Positions 16,717 through 26,225 of a stretch of 64,000 nt of DNA are shown here, one piece after another (within the stretch, counting starts at the first letter, position 1; the number at the start of each line of letters is the position of its first letter). This DNA is from Halanaeroarchaeum sp. HSR-CO. Lineage in GTDB: Archaea; Halobacteriota; Halobacteria; Halobacteriales; Halobacteriaceae. The notes beneath the pieces were generated by a model that saw nothing but the letters and a program-made list of their open reading frames with translations, searched no databases and had not been told where the DNA came from. The stretch is taken from contig NZ_CP087724.1 in NCBI RefSeq assembly GCF_024972755.1, positions 744,001 to 808,000 on the forward strand, written 5' to 3'. The translations under genes were made by a program, and so were the position numbers.

Positions 16717-18087
16717 ATGGTAGATGATACACAGTCCGGCCGGTTCGGGAGCCATAATCGTCGTCAATTCATCAAAGCGGTGTCCGCTTCGAGTGTGGCA
16801 CTGGCGACGGGGCTTGCCGGATGTTCGACAAATCAGGGTAACGGCGATACGAACAACGGGGACCAGCCTGTCAAAATCGGCGCGCTGTATCCCCTCAGCG
16901 GCGGCCTCGCCCAACTCGGTGAGGAGAGTTTCCGGGGTGTCGAGATCGCGGTCGAGGAATGGAACGACAATGGAGGTGTAAACGGCCAGGATATCGAGCT
17001 CGTCGAAAAGGACGCTCCCGATGCCGACGCGGGTGTCAGTACCGTCGAGAATCTGACGAACGTCGAAGAGGTGAACGCGATCGTCGGCTCCTACTCGAGT
17101 ACCATTTCGAGAGCGTCCACGCAACGTGCGGCCAGCTTCGATATGCCGTACTGGGAACTGGGTGCAGTTGCTGATAGCATTACTGCAGACAATCCAGGGA
17201 ACACGTTCCGGACGAACGCGACAGCCTCGTCCTTTGGGGTATCAGGGGTCCAATCGGCAAAGGATATCGTTGCCCCCGCGCTCGACAAAGATCCCCAGGA
17301 CCTCAACGTCGCGGTGATGTACGAGAGCGGTGAGTACGGCAATTCCGTCGCGGAGACGGTGATCGAGCTGTCCGAAGAGGAGGGCATGAACGTCGTTTCC
17401 GACATCGAATACGATGCCGGCACGAGTGACCTGTCCTCGTCGATCCAGAATTTGAAAGGTGCCGATATCGACGTCATCAATCACACTGGCTACAACGCGG
17501 ACATCCACCTGCTATGGAACCAGAGTTCGGACCTGAACAACTACATCCCGGCCGCGATCGGTAATGGTGGCGGATATTCGTTGCAGTCCTTCGTCGAGAA
17601 CGTCGGAAACCCTGCGGCACTTGGTGTAATCAATCAGGACTTCACCCAGTACAACACGAACCCCGAGTACGCGCCTGGGATCGAGGAGTTCGTCCAGACC
17701 TACAACGACAAGTATGGAGAACCGCCACTGTCGGGTCATTCGCTGTCGAACTACTTCGGAACGAACGTTCTCCTTGACGTGATTTCCAGTCTGGACAGCC
17801 CGAGTGACTTCACCCTCGAGGAGATGAAAGAGGCGGCGCTGAACTACGAGAAAGAAGTCGGTACCAGTGCAACCTCGTGGGGTGTGAAATTCGACGAGGA
17901 GACGATGCAGAACACTCGCACGACCGTGACTGGCCATCAGTGGCAAGAAGACGTGTACACTGACGACATCTGGCACCCGGACCGCGATGATGGGACGGCC
18001 GACCTGTATACGCTCTGGCCGGACGAGGGACGTCTTCCCTTCGCCGAGATCAAGAATATCCCACGGCCCGAGTACCACAACCAATAA
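16717..18087 (+). CDS. Liv-type substrate-binding lipoprotein (Tat-exported)
   Basis: 456 residues from the ATG at 16717; GTG 16702 would add five residues. The N-terminus holds a twin-arginine signal, NRRQFIKA (Arg15-Arg16), a hydrophobic stretch and lipobox LAGC with Cys36 as the lipid anchor. The mature part starts VKIGALYPLSGGLAQLGEESFRGVE, the periplasmic-binding type 1 fold of LivJ/K-like receptors. Acidic surface residues are abundant, as expected outside a halophile cell. It delivers ligand to LivHMGF, from which it is separated by three enzyme genes. Abundant aromatic residues late in the protein give no firm ligand. Confidence 0.92.
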   Translation: MVDDTQSGRFGSHNRRQFIKAVSASSVALATGLAGCSTNQGNGDTNNGDQPVKIGALYPLSGGLAQLGEESFRGVEIAVEEWNDNGGVNGQDIELVEKDAPDADAGVSTVENLTNVEEVNAIVGSYSSTISRASTQRAASFDMPYWELGAVADSITADNPGNTFRTNATASSFGVSGVQSAKDIVAPALDKDPQDLNVAVMYESGEYGNSVAETVIELSEEEGMNVVSDIEYDAGTSDLSSSIQNLKGADIDVINHTGYNADIHLLWNQSSDLNNYIPAAIGNGGGYSLQSFVENVGNPAALGVINQDFTQYNTNPEYAPGIEEFVQTYNDKYGEPPLSGHSLSNYFGTNVLLDVISSLDSPSDFTLEEMKEAALNYEKEVGTSATSWGVKFDEETMQNTRTTVTGHQWQEDVYTDDIWHPDRDDGTADLYTLWPDEGRLPFAEIKNIPRPEYHNQ

Positions 18088-18282
18088 CGACGTCCAGCGA
18101 TCTCGAGGGAACGATTTTTTCGGTTCACTGCGGCCTCAGCGAGCGTAGCGACGATCATTACGGAGCCGCTCGTTTACGGGCACCCACTCGACTGGGACTC
18201 CTTCTTAACTGCTTATGGTCGGTCGATTTGAGCCCATGGATTGCTGTGAGAAAGCGATCCGCAAGACGATCGCAGGGAGTCC

Positions 18283-19953
18283 TCAGGCGACTAACTCTTC
18301 AGGCACTGTTCCGTCGTCGTTCCACCCGTGGGCCTCGTAGTACTCGTCCAGGGCCGCCTCGAATTTCGGGAGGTCGTAGGGAACGCGATCGTCTTCTCGA
18401 TCGAATCCACGTTCGTTATTGAAGTGTCGCTCAAGGGTCACGATCTGTTCGCCGATGTCGACGAGTTGGTCGTAATCCCGGTCGAAAATCGCCTCCAGGC
18501 GATCTTTTTGCATCGTGACGATTCCCCTGGAGAACCGACAGACGACACCGCTGTCCTCGACCGCCCGAAGTGCTTCCTGTTCTACGATGAGCGGGGGTTT
18601 CCCTTCCAGTCCCTCGTTGTCGACTGCGAGTTCCTTGTCGACTAATGGGTACTCGAAGGCATAGAACGTCGAATACATGTGATCGGCCCCACGATTCGCG
18701 GTCGCGAAGGACAGTCCCTGGCCATTCGCGAATCGGCCATCGTGTGCCGAGAACGACATGCCCTTGACAGTCCAATCGTCGACACCGAGCTCTTCGTGGA
18801 CACGGTGGACTCCCTCTGCGAGCAGGTCGCCTTCCTCTTCACGGTACGCGATCTTCTCGGTCAGCTCGTTCACGAGATCACCATTGCCCCATTCGTCTTC
18901 CGCGGCGATATACGCTGAGACGGTATTGCCCGCACTGATAGTGTCCATTCCGAGCTCGTCACAGAGCTCGTTGGATTTCATGATGGAAACGATATCGTCT
19001 ACCTCGGGGTTCCCACCGAACGACATGACCGTTTCGAACTCGGGCCCTTCCGTCTCGACCCCGGATTCCTCGTCTCGAGTCGGCAATTTGCAGGCGAAGG
19101 CACATTGTGAGCAGGTCGCCTTTTTGTATTTCTTCGACTCGACGACGTCTCCGTTTATCTTCTCGTATCCGTCGAAGGACGTATTTTCGAAGTATCGAGA
19201 GGGGAAAAAGCCCATCTCGTTCGCCATATCGGTAAGACTGGTCGTGCCCTGGGTCTTCATCAGGCTATCACTGGTCGCAGCATCCTGGGTTACGCTCTTC
19301 AGTGTATCCGGGGCAGGGTGCTCGACTGTTGGGGTCGAGTCTCCGTCGAATGTAACTGCCTTCACGTTTTTCGACCCCATCAATGCACCAAGTCCACCAC
19401 GACCGAACGCTCTACTCTCCGAGGTCATGATGGACGCAAATCGGACTTGATTCTCTCCTGCCGGTCCGATCGCCAGTATCTGGTCCGGACCCACGCCATG
19501 GGTCTTTTCCATGTAGTCCGTTACATCTGAGATTTTCGCCTCTCTGAGTTGCGGGACCGGTTCGAACCGAATTTCGTCGTCTGTAATGTGGATGGCGACC
19601 AGTTCGTCGCTTTTTCCAGTCACCTCGACGGCGGCATATCCCGTCGCTGCAAAATTTCGCGACAGAAAACCGCCTGCATTCGAGGACAACAGTCCGGTCG
19701 TCAGTGGTGAGAGCCCCGTCGCACTCATCCGCCCGGTAAAACTCATCGTGGAGGTCTGTAGCGGGCCAGTAGAGAAAAACAGGCGATTATCCCGACCGAG
19801 TGGATCGGCATCGAAGGGAATTCGATCGTGGGCCAATTTCGTATTCAACCCCCGACCGCCGATGAATTCCTCGAGTATGTCGCCGATATCTTCGGTGTGT
19901 GACGTTTGTTCTCCCACGTCGATGGACAGTAGCGGTCCTCGTGTGTGCAGCAT
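18283..19953 (-). CDS. Aldehyde:ferredoxin oxidoreductase, tungsten/molybdopterin type
   Basis: 556 residues from the ATG at 19953; a TATA-like box at 19978-19985 places the start of transcription there. The in-frame ATG 19977 would lie within that box. AOR family marks: IGGRGLNTKLAHD, FSTGPLQTSTMSFTGRM, GGLGALMGSKNVKAV (pterin-binding region) and the cluster ligands C281-x2-C284-x3-C288, with a fourth Cys in VVCRF. It oxidises aldehydes to acids and reduces ferredoxin, in the cytosol. At 556 residues it is somewhat shorter than the roughly 600-residue hyperthermophile enzymes. It converges on the binding-protein gene and starts 135 bp from the next, divergent, dehydrogenase gene. Confidence 0.9.
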   Translation of the reverse strand: MLHTRGPLLSIDVGEQTSHTEDIGDILEEFIGGRGLNTKLAHDRIPFDADPLGRDNRLFFSTGPLQTSTMSFTGRMSATGLSPLTTGLLSSNAGGFLSRNFAATGYAAVEVTGKSDELVAIHITDDEIRFEPVPQLREAKISDVTDYMEKTHGVGPDQILAIGPAGENQVRFASIMTSESRAFGRGGLGALMGSKNVKAVTFDGDSTPTVEHPAPDTLKSVTQDAATSDSLMKTQGTTSLTDMANEMGFFPSRYFENTSFDGYEKINGDVVESKKYKKATCSQCAFACKLPTRDEESGVETEGPEFETVMSFGGNPEVDDIVSIMKSNELCDELGMDTISAGNTVSAYIAAEDEWGNGDLVNELTEKIAYREEEGDLLAEGVHRVHEELGVDDWTVKGMSFSAHDGRFANGQGLSFATANRGADHMYSTFYAFEYPLVDKELAVDNEGLEGKPPLIVEQEALRAVEDSGVVCRFSRGIVTMQKDRLEAIFDRDYDQLVDIGEQIVTLERHFNNERGFDREDDRVPYDLPKFEAALDEYYEAHGWNDDGTVPEELVA

Positions 19954-19977
19954 ACACTCTAGTTCCAACGTAATCAT

Positions 19978-19985
19978 TATTAATC
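19978..19985 (-). promoter_or_regulatory. TATA box of the AOR gene
   Basis: On the minus strand GATTAATA sits about 27 nt before the ATG at 19953, which favours a leaderless transcript beginning at that codon. Confidence 0.45.
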
Positions 19986-20088
19986 CTATGGGGGATCTGA
20001 TTCTCGTCAGCTACCGATCCACCCAACTGACTCGGAGACCGAGAAAATAGGAAAAGACCAAGTAAGATAAACTGTAACAAACGACTGT

Positions 20089-21225
20089 ATGCCACAGAAA
20101 TCGGACGCGTTAGTGATGGAAGAACCCGGGGAATTGGCGGTCCGTCAACTCGACGTTCCCGACCTCGAACCAAAGGACATCCTCGTGAAGGTCGAACTCA
20201 GCGGGATTTGTGGATCCGACGTCCACATGTACGAGGGCGGAATGGACCTCGAGTTCCCCGTCGTTCCCGGGCACGAATTCGCCGGTGTTATCGAAGACGT
20301 GGGGTCGGACGTCGAAACAGATTCGAGAGGAAGCCCCGTCGAGCCGGGTGATAAGGTCACTGTGGTGCCTGGGGTCGTTTGCAATGAATGCTGGTACTGC
20401 AACAACGTTCCGACCCGCCCGACGACCTGCAAAAACCGGGACGTCTACGGGTTCATGAGTACCGAGTATCGCCAAGGGATCCACGGCGGGTTCAGTGAGT
20501 ACATGATTGCGGATGGTCGCTCGAGTTTCTACAAACTGCCGGATGATATGGACGTCGAGCTCGGTGCGCTGGTCGAGCCTCTTTCGGTCGCGACTCGAGC
20601 GTTCGAACGGGCCTACAGCCCAGGTATCCCGGATGCGAGAGAAGGCATTGGGGTTGGAAAGTCCGTCGCGATCCAGGGTGCCGGACCGGTCGGACTCCTC
20701 GCAATGAGCGCTGCACAGGCCGCGGGTGCCGGACAGGTGATTGCTGTTGACGCTATCGAAGAGCGGTTATCGCTTGCCGAAGATTTCGGTGCTACCCACC
20801 TCGTCGATATCACCGACTTCGATGGCGACGACGACCTCATTCGTGGGGTAAAAGAACTCACTCCCGGTAACGTTGGTCCTGACGCAGTGATCGAGGCCGC
20901 CGGGATCCCCGATGCCTTCAGGCAGGGCATCGAGTTGCCACGTGACGGTGGTACTCTGGTCGAAGTCGGCCATTACGCATACAGTGGTGAGACCGAGGTC
21001 AACCCGACCCGGGTCGTACAGAAGGACCTGGATATTCGGGGGAGTCTCGCGTATCCACCGAATCAGTTCGAGACCTCGATCTCTCTTCTCGATCAACTCA
21101 AAGACGAGATCCCCTTCGATACACTCTTCAACTACAAAGTCGGCTTCGACGACGCCGAATCCGCATACGAGAAACAGAAGAGTGGTGAGGCTTACCGGGC
21201 GACTATTCACCCATCCGGCGTATGA
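20089..21225 (+). CDS. Zinc MDR dehydrogenase, 2,3-butanediol/sorbitol dehydrogenase-like
   Basis: 378 residues. Catalytic zinc ligands Cys41 (GICGSDVHMYEGG) and His62-Glu63 (PGHEFAGV); structural zinc Cys98, 101, 104 and 114. LVEPLSVATRAFERA and the Rossmann motif QGAGPVGLLAMSAA follow. GICGSDVHMYEGG and a glycine-rich GIHGGFSEYM segment resemble butanediol and other vicinal-diol dehydrogenases. Its stop overlaps the start of the GldA-like gene by 4 bp (ATGA), so both are made together. Being immediately upstream of E1/E2 genes, it may convert a diol to the ketol or keto substrate of that complex. This is inference from gene order. Confidence 0.85.
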   Translation: MPQKSDALVMEEPGELAVRQLDVPDLEPKDILVKVELSGICGSDVHMYEGGMDLEFPVVPGHEFAGVIEDVGSDVETDSRGSPVEPGDKVTVVPGVVCNECWYCNNVPTRPTTCKNRDVYGFMSTEYRQGIHGGFSEYMIADGRSSFYKLPDDMDVELGALVEPLSVATRAFERAYSPGIPDAREGIGVGKSVAIQGAGPVGLLAMSAAQAAGAGQVIAVDAIEERLSLAEDFGATHLVDITDFDGDDDLIRGVKELTPGNVGPDAVIEAAGIPDAFRQGIELPRDGGTLVEVGHYAYSGETEVNPTRVVQKDLDIRGSLAYPPNQFETSISLLDQLKDEIPFDTLFNYKVGFDDAESAYEKQKSGEAYRATIHPSGV

Positions 21226-22298
21226 GCAATCGCTTGCTCGCCCCGGCGTCGTACGTCCAGGGGCGTGATGTGTTGTCGGCCCCCCAATCGTTCCGGACGC
21301 TGTCCGCTGAGACGGCCGTCATTCTCGGCGGCACGACGGCGCTCGAATCGGCGAGCGAGGCGTTAGTGTCGTCACTGGAAGCCGTCGGAATTACGGTCGC
21401 CGCGATAGAATCCGGGGTGGATCGTTGTACGCACGCAGTAATCGACGAACTTGCCGAACAGGCCGAGTCCGTCGGCGCGGACCTCATTGTGGGAGTTGGC
21501 GGTGGCGTCGCACTGGATACGAGCAAGGCAGTCGCCGAGAAGATCGGTGCCACACTGGCGACTGTTCCGACCATTGCCAGCACCGATGCACCGTGTAGTT
21601 CGGTTGCTGTAGTGTACGAAGAGAGCGGTGATTTCGCGGGGTACGTTCATCGGGATACCGACCCGGATCTCGTCGTAGTGGATACTGCGATCATCGCCGA
21701 CGCACCGACCAGATTCTTGCAGTATGGCATGGGGGATGCCTTCGCCACGCGCTTCGAGGCGGAAGCGGTTGAGCGGTCGAGGGCACGCACACACGCCGGT
21801 GGACGACCGACCGGGGCAGCTGTAACTTTGGCCCAAACAACGTTCGAGAACCTGGCGAATAACGGAGAACTGGCGCTTGCGTCGAGCGAACGGAATGCAG
21901 TCACACCTGCTTTCGAGTCCATCGTCGAAACGAACACGCTTCTCTCCGGGATGGGTTTCGAGTCCGGGGGGCTTGCAGCCGCTCATGCCTTTGGAAAAGG
22001 GTTCTCCACGGCTGGTACGGATGCCCCTCATGGTCTCCTTATCGCGTTTAGCACCATCGCACAACTCGTGCTGGAAAATCGCGAACCAGGCGTGATTACC
22101 GAGGCTCTCGATCTGTACCACACGCTTGGACTCGATCGCCGTCTTGCCGATTTCGACGTCGACGACGAGCTGGTCGAGTTGGTTGCGGAGTACGCCTGTA
22201 AGGACAATACGACGATGTCTAATGAACCAGTGGATGTCGATCCCGCCGACGCAGCCGCGGCCCTGAGAACGGCAGACGAGCGCATCGCGCGGTATTGA
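21222..22298 (+). CDS. Glycerol-dehydrogenase-like metal-dependent dehydrogenase
   Basis: 358 residues. NAD motif GVGGGVALDTSKAVAEK, then TIASTDAPCSSVAVVY, typical of GldA. Metal ligands fit Asp in YGMGDAFATRFEAEA, His in AAAHAFGKGFS and His in DAPHGLLIAFS. GldA oxidises glycerol to dihydroxyacetone, and relatives act on 1,2-propanediol or 2,3-butanediol. Translational coupling to the MDR dehydrogenase suggests the two work on the same or stereoisomeric diols. Length matches the family. Confidence 0.85.
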   Translation: MSNRLLAPASYVQGRDVLSAPQSFRTLSAETAVILGGTTALESASEALVSSLEAVGITVAAIESGVDRCTHAVIDELAEQAESVGADLIVGVGGGVALDTSKAVAEKIGATLATVPTIASTDAPCSSVAVVYEESGDFAGYVHRDTDPDLVVVDTAIIADAPTRFLQYGMGDAFATRFEAEAVERSRARTHAGGRPTGAAVTLAQTTFENLANNGELALASSERNAVTPAFESIVETNTLLSGMGFESGGLAAAHAFGKGFSTAGTDAPHGLLIAFSTIAQLVLENREPGVITEALDLYHTLGLDRRLADFDVDDELVELVAEYACKDNTTMSNEPVDVDPADAAAALRTADERIARY

Positions 22299-22326
22299 AC
22301 GACCTCGCTCTTTTTTGAGTGGAAAG

Positions 22327-22332
22327 TTATTA
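22327..22332 (+). promoter_or_regulatory. TATA box of the E1 alpha/E1 beta/E2 operon
   Basis: TTATTA lies about 27 nt before the ATG at 22357, with a short A/T-rich flank, so this operon likely has its own leaderless transcript. Confidence 0.45.
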
Positions 22333-22356
22333 GGTTTGTCCTGCTATGGGTAGAAT

Positions 22357-23340
22357 ATGGCACGTGATAGCGAACGTGAAGAGGTTCACGAGTATTTGTT
22401 GTTGAACCGAATATTCGAGGAGAAAGTACTGGAAGAATACGAGGATAGCGGGATCCCGGAACTACCCCATTTGAGCATCGGGCAAGAAGCAGTTGGTGTT
22501 GGTGGAACATTCGCCTTCGAGGCGGACGATTGGCTCGCCCCCTCGCTCCGGACCCGGGCGGTCATGCTGATGCGGTTGTCATTGCGTGACGTCGTTACTG
22601 GAATGTACGGAACGAAATCCAGTCCAACGGAAGGACGGACGACACAGCATCATCTGGGGTCTTCCGAGAACCATATCTTGGGAACCACCGGTCTCATCGG
22701 AAGCCATCTAAACGTCGCTGTCGGCGCCGGACTTTCGGCTCGACAACTCGACGAAGATCGTGTGACTGGTGTTTTCTTCGGTGACGGGGCGGCAACGCGG
22801 GGTGAATTCCACACCGCGATCAATTACGCCGCTGTCGAAGATCTCCCGGTCGTATTCATCCTGGAGAACAACCAATGGATCGAGGAGACGCCCGCAATGG
22901 ATGTCATCGCTGTCGAGGAAAACATCAGTGAGATGGCTGGCCACGACATCCCAAAGGAGGTCATCGATGGCCAGGACGTCGATGTGGTGCTCGAGTCCGT
23001 TTCTGGGGCAGTTGAACGGGCACGAAGTGGTGAAGGACCGACGCTCATTGAAGCCAAAACATACCGATATCGTCCGCACGCGGAGGTCATCCCGGAACGA
23101 CGAGATGAAAAAGAGATCGAGGAGTGGAAAGAGCGGGACCCGGTCCACCTACACGAGGAACGGATCCTCGACGACGGTCTCGTGGACGAGGAGTGGATCG
23201 AAGCCAAACGCGCAGAGATCACGGAGGAAGTAAATTCGGCCTTCGAATTTGCAAAGAACGACCCCATGCCAGCGGAGGACGTAATGTATCAGGTATATAA
23301 GGACACCGAGATCGACGAAAACGGAGGTGTCGTTCGATGA
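22357..23340 (+). CDS. 2-oxoacid/acetoin dehydrogenase E1 component, alpha subunit
   Basis: 327 residues. The thiamine-diphosphate motif is G142-D143-G144 (FFGDGAATRGEFHTA) ending in ENNQW about 30 residues later. HLSIGQEAVGVG near the N-terminus and KTYRYRPHAE near the C-terminus are E1 alpha marks. E1 decarboxylates a 2-oxoacid, or cleaves acetoin, and passes the acyl group to lipoyl-E2. Length of about 325 fits the acetoin/pyruvate type rather than longer branched-chain E1 alpha proteins. The stop overlaps the E1 beta start (ATGA). Substrate is undetermined; comparable haloarchaeal OADHC operons lack assigned substrates except one linked to isoleucine. Confidence 0.9.
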   Translation: MARDSEREEVHEYLLLNRIFEEKVLEEYEDSGIPELPHLSIGQEAVGVGGTFAFEADDWLAPSLRTRAVMLMRLSLRDVVTGMYGTKSSPTEGRTTQHHLGSSENHILGTTGLIGSHLNVAVGAGLSARQLDEDRVTGVFFGDGAATRGEFHTAINYAAVEDLPVVFILENNQWIEETPAMDVIAVEENISEMAGHDIPKEVIDGQDVDVVLESVSGAVERARSGEGPTLIEAKTYRYRPHAEVIPERRDEKEIEEWKERDPVHLHEERILDDGLVDEEWIEAKRAEITEEVNSAFEFAKNDPMPAEDVMYQVYKDTEIDENGGVVR

Positions 23341-24314
23341 CCGAACTGACCGTTCGAGAAAGTATCAACCAGGCACTTGCAGAGGAGATCGAACGAGACG
23401 AACGCGTCTTCCTATACGGTGAAGACGTCGGGGATTACGGCGGTCTCTATCAGGTAACCGAAGGTCTCCAGGAGCAATTAGGCGACGATCGCGTCTTCGA
23501 CACGCCTCTCTCGGAAACCACTCTCGGCGGCACTGTGGTCGGCGCAGCTCTCACCGGGTCACGACCGATCGTCGAGATAATGTTCGGTGACTTTCTATCG
23601 GTGATCGCGGACCATCTCATCAATTACGCCGCGAAGATGCACTTCAACTACGGTGATGGTACGAGTGTCCCCCTCGTCGTCCGAACGACGTATGGTGGCG
23701 GCGATCAGTTCGGCCTCCATCACAGCCAGGATCCCATGCCGTGGTTCCAGAATGTTCCTGGGCTGAAGATGGTCGCCCCCGCGACTCCGTACGATTATAA
23801 GGGGCTTCTCAAGGCAGCTGTTCGGGACGATGACCCCGTCGTCTTCTTCGAGAACAAACAGCGATACGAGGTGTCGGGAGACGTGCCCGACGAGGACTAC
23901 ACGGTCCCCATCGGTGAAGCGGACATCAAGCGACGTGGCGAGGACATGACGATCGTGGCTATCGGCGGAATGGTCGATGTCGCCATGGAGGCAGCCGACG
24001 AACTCGACGCGCAGGGCTACGACTGCGAAGTAATCGATCCACGAACGGTTATGCCCCTCGACAAAGAGACCATACTGGAATCTGTGAAAAAGACCCACGG
24101 ATTGACGATCGTTCACGAGTCCGCTCAATTCGGCGGCATGGGTGGCGAAATTGCCGCGGAGGCTGCTGATGAAGCGTTGTACTATCTCGATGCTCCCGTG
24201 AAACGCGTGGCGGCCCCATTCACGCCGGTGCCATTTGCCGAGAATCTCGAACAGAGTTATCTGCCCAACGCCGACGACGTTGAAGCAGCCGTTATCGATG
24301 CTCTTGAGGGGTAG
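23337..24314 (+). CDS. 2-oxoacid/acetoin dehydrogenase E1 component, beta subunit
   Basis: 325 residues. Marks are INQALAEEIERDERVFLYGEDVG, DTPLSETTLGGTVVGAAL, the central EIMFGDFLSVIADHLINYAAK and GGGDQFGLHHSQDP, all typical of transketolase-like E1 beta chains. The C-terminal domain with RRGEDMTIVAIGGMVDVA is intact. A GGAGGTG ribosome-binding sequence lies just before its ATG within the alpha gene. It makes the alpha2beta2 E1 enzyme; four bp separate its stop from E2. No feature separates pyruvate, acetoin or branched substrates with certainty. Confidence 0.92.
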   Translation: MTELTVRESINQALAEEIERDERVFLYGEDVGDYGGLYQVTEGLQEQLGDDRVFDTPLSETTLGGTVVGAALTGSRPIVEIMFGDFLSVIADHLINYAAKMHFNYGDGTSVPLVVRTTYGGGDQFGLHHSQDPMPWFQNVPGLKMVAPATPYDYKGLLKAAVRDDDPVVFFENKQRYEVSGDVPDEDYTVPIGEADIKRRGEDMTIVAIGGMVDVAMEAADELDAQGYDCEVIDPRTVMPLDKETILESVKKTHGLTIVHESAQFGGMGGEIAAEAADEALYYLDAPVKRVAAPFTPVPFAENLEQSYLPNADDVEAAVIDALEG

Positions 24315-24318
24315 TTCC

Positions 24319-25743
24319 ATGCAGAAACTCACACTCCCTAAGAGCGGTCAATCGATGACGGAAGGGACGCTTGTCGAGTGGCATGTCGAGGCGGGGGAGG
24401 CCATCACAGAGGGATCTCCCGTTCTGGATTTCGAGACGGAGAAGATGATTAGCGAAGTCACTGCTAATCAGGATGGAATCGTCCTCGATAAGCGAGTCGA
24501 GGCTGGAGAGACCGTTCCTGTGGGTACAGTGTTGGGGTACATCGGCCAGGAAGGTGAGACTCCTCCAAGTGACGACGCAGATGCGGCAGTACCAGGCGAA
24601 CCTGCAGGGGCTACTGACGAACCCACCGAATCTGAAGATATCCAACCATCGAAACCGGCTGAACAACCGGTCGACGGGTCTGAGGGCATAACGCGAGCGA
24701 CTCCTTCGGCACGCCGGAAGGCCCGTGAAGCGGGGGTCGATGTGGATACAGTTGGGACAACGCTGAACGTCAATCACGTCACTCCTGCGGACATCGACCG
24801 ATATCTCGAGGATGACCGAACATCTGGTGCGGCGCAGCTAGAATTCCCACCCGACAGCGAGGGGGAAGAGATCCTTGGAACCCCTTGGGCCAGAGTCGTC
24901 GCCGACGAGAAGGGGGTAACGATCCCCCAGGTTGGTCGGGCTCTCGGCAAGGACCGTATACGTGAACGCGACATCCATCAATATCTCCAGCAAGCCCCTG
25001 AATCGGGTGAATCTACACTAGGACCCGATGAAGACCTGGAGCCGACCGTCCAGGAGGAGATCGAAATCACCGGCGGCGAGAAGGTGATGTTCGATCAGAT
25101 GAGCCGTGTGGCGAACAATTATGCGAGCACGACCACTGCCGCCCGGGTTGATGTGACCGACTTACTCGACCTGTATGGCGAATTGAAGGAGAGCTGGGTA
25201 GCACAGCAGGGTGACTCCCTTTCTTTGACCGCCTTTGTTGCACGAGCAGTCGCACAGACCCTCCCGAAATACCCGCGTCTGAATGCCGAGTATGTAGAAG
25301 ATGCCAACGCTCTACGCATCTACGAGGACGTTCACCTCGGACTCGCGGTCAATAGTGACGACGGGTTGATCGTACCGACCATATATGACGCCGGTCAGCA
25401 GTCTGTTCGAGAGCTATCCCGGTCGATCGAATCCGTTGCCACGAAAGTTCAGGAGCGGAAACTCGATCCACACGACCTCGAAAATGGTACGTTTTCGATC
25501 TCGAATGCGGGGAGCCTGGGTGCCTATATAAACACGCCGCAGATCAACCCGCCACAAACGGCCATTCTCGGAGTGTGTAAAATATTCGACGATGCTGGTG
25601 TGGTCGATGGCCAGGTCGAACCCAGAAAACGGATGCATCTGTGTCTCACATACGATCATCGCGTCGTGGAAGGGGCTACGGCGGTCGAATTCCTCCAGAC
25701 CGTGAAAACACGACTGGAGAATCCACCGTCGCTTCTTTCGTAG
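24319..25743 (+). CDS. Dihydrolipoamide acyltransferase (E2) with two subunit-binding domains
   Basis: 474 residues from the ATG at 24319 (MQKLTLPKSG). Order: lipoyl domain 1-78 with lipoyl Lys42 in DFETEKMISEV; acidic, Pro-rich linker; a first peripheral subunit-binding domain at 127-163 (TPSARRKAREAGV...TPADIDRYL); a second similar module at 187-223 (TPWARVVADEKGV...RERDIHQYL); and the catalytic CAT-like domain at about 250-474 with YDHRVVEGATA (catalytic His). It moves the acyl group from lipoamide to CoA. Two binding domains are uncommon. No E3 gene is present here, so a dihydrolipoamide dehydrogenase must come from elsewhere. Confidence 0.92.
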   Translation: MQKLTLPKSGQSMTEGTLVEWHVEAGEAITEGSPVLDFETEKMISEVTANQDGIVLDKRVEAGETVPVGTVLGYIGQEGETPPSDDADAAVPGEPAGATDEPTESEDIQPSKPAEQPVDGSEGITRATPSARRKAREAGVDVDTVGTTLNVNHVTPADIDRYLEDDRTSGAAQLEFPPDSEGEEILGTPWARVVADEKGVTIPQVGRALGKDRIRERDIHQYLQQAPESGESTLGPDEDLEPTVQEEIEITGGEKVMFDQMSRVANNYASTTTAARVDVTDLLDLYGELKESWVAQQGDSLSLTAFVARAVAQTLPKYPRLNAEYVEDANALRIYEDVHLGLAVNSDDGLIVPTIYDAGQQSVRELSRSIESVATKVQERKLDPHDLENGTFSISNAGSLGAYINTPQINPPQTAILGVCKIFDDAGVVDGQVEPRKRMHLCLTYDHRVVEGATAVEFLQTVKTRLENPPSLLS

Positions 25744-26225
25744 GGCCGGATTCTGCTCTCGCAAAATTGATTTTCACGTATTACTAGTAACAATACGCCC
25801 GATATCGCTGACGGACGGCTGAAATAGTAGTAACAGACATCTACCGCCGTCTGCGGCGGCCACAGCCCCAAACATGTATTGTATATAACATTTGGCATAA
25901 CAAAAATAGGGATACGCCAATAGGTTACACTCGTATCGCAAACATCGTACAATACTGAAACCAAATTTTACTAATTGCATGACCATTAATACTCCTCCAA
26001 CCCAACATAAATGATGGATCGCATTGGCCAATTTTCCACGTCACCAGTTCACATGCGGTGAGAGCCCCCTGCCACATTGTTCATTTATTATAGTGTGCTC
26101 TGTTTCCGGTCGATTTGCTCGAGTGCCTCCCTGTCGGCCTGTATCACGATGGATCTACGCTCAATCCACTACTGCGTTTTGCAAGGGCCAAAACTATATG
26201 CTGGTTCACTGAGTAGACATCGATA
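25744..26225. other. Intergenic region upstream of the IclR gene
   Basis: About 480 bp, AT-rich in 25770-26010, with no convincing gene. A possible promoter for the IclR gene sits at its right end. It may hold operator sites for the regulator, but I see no clear inverted repeat that I can assign. Confidence 0.4.
26194..26199 (+). promoter_or_regulatory. Probable TATA box of the IclR-family gene
   Basis: CTATAT lies about 29 nt before the ATG at 26226, the spacing of a leaderless transcript. Confidence 0.45.
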
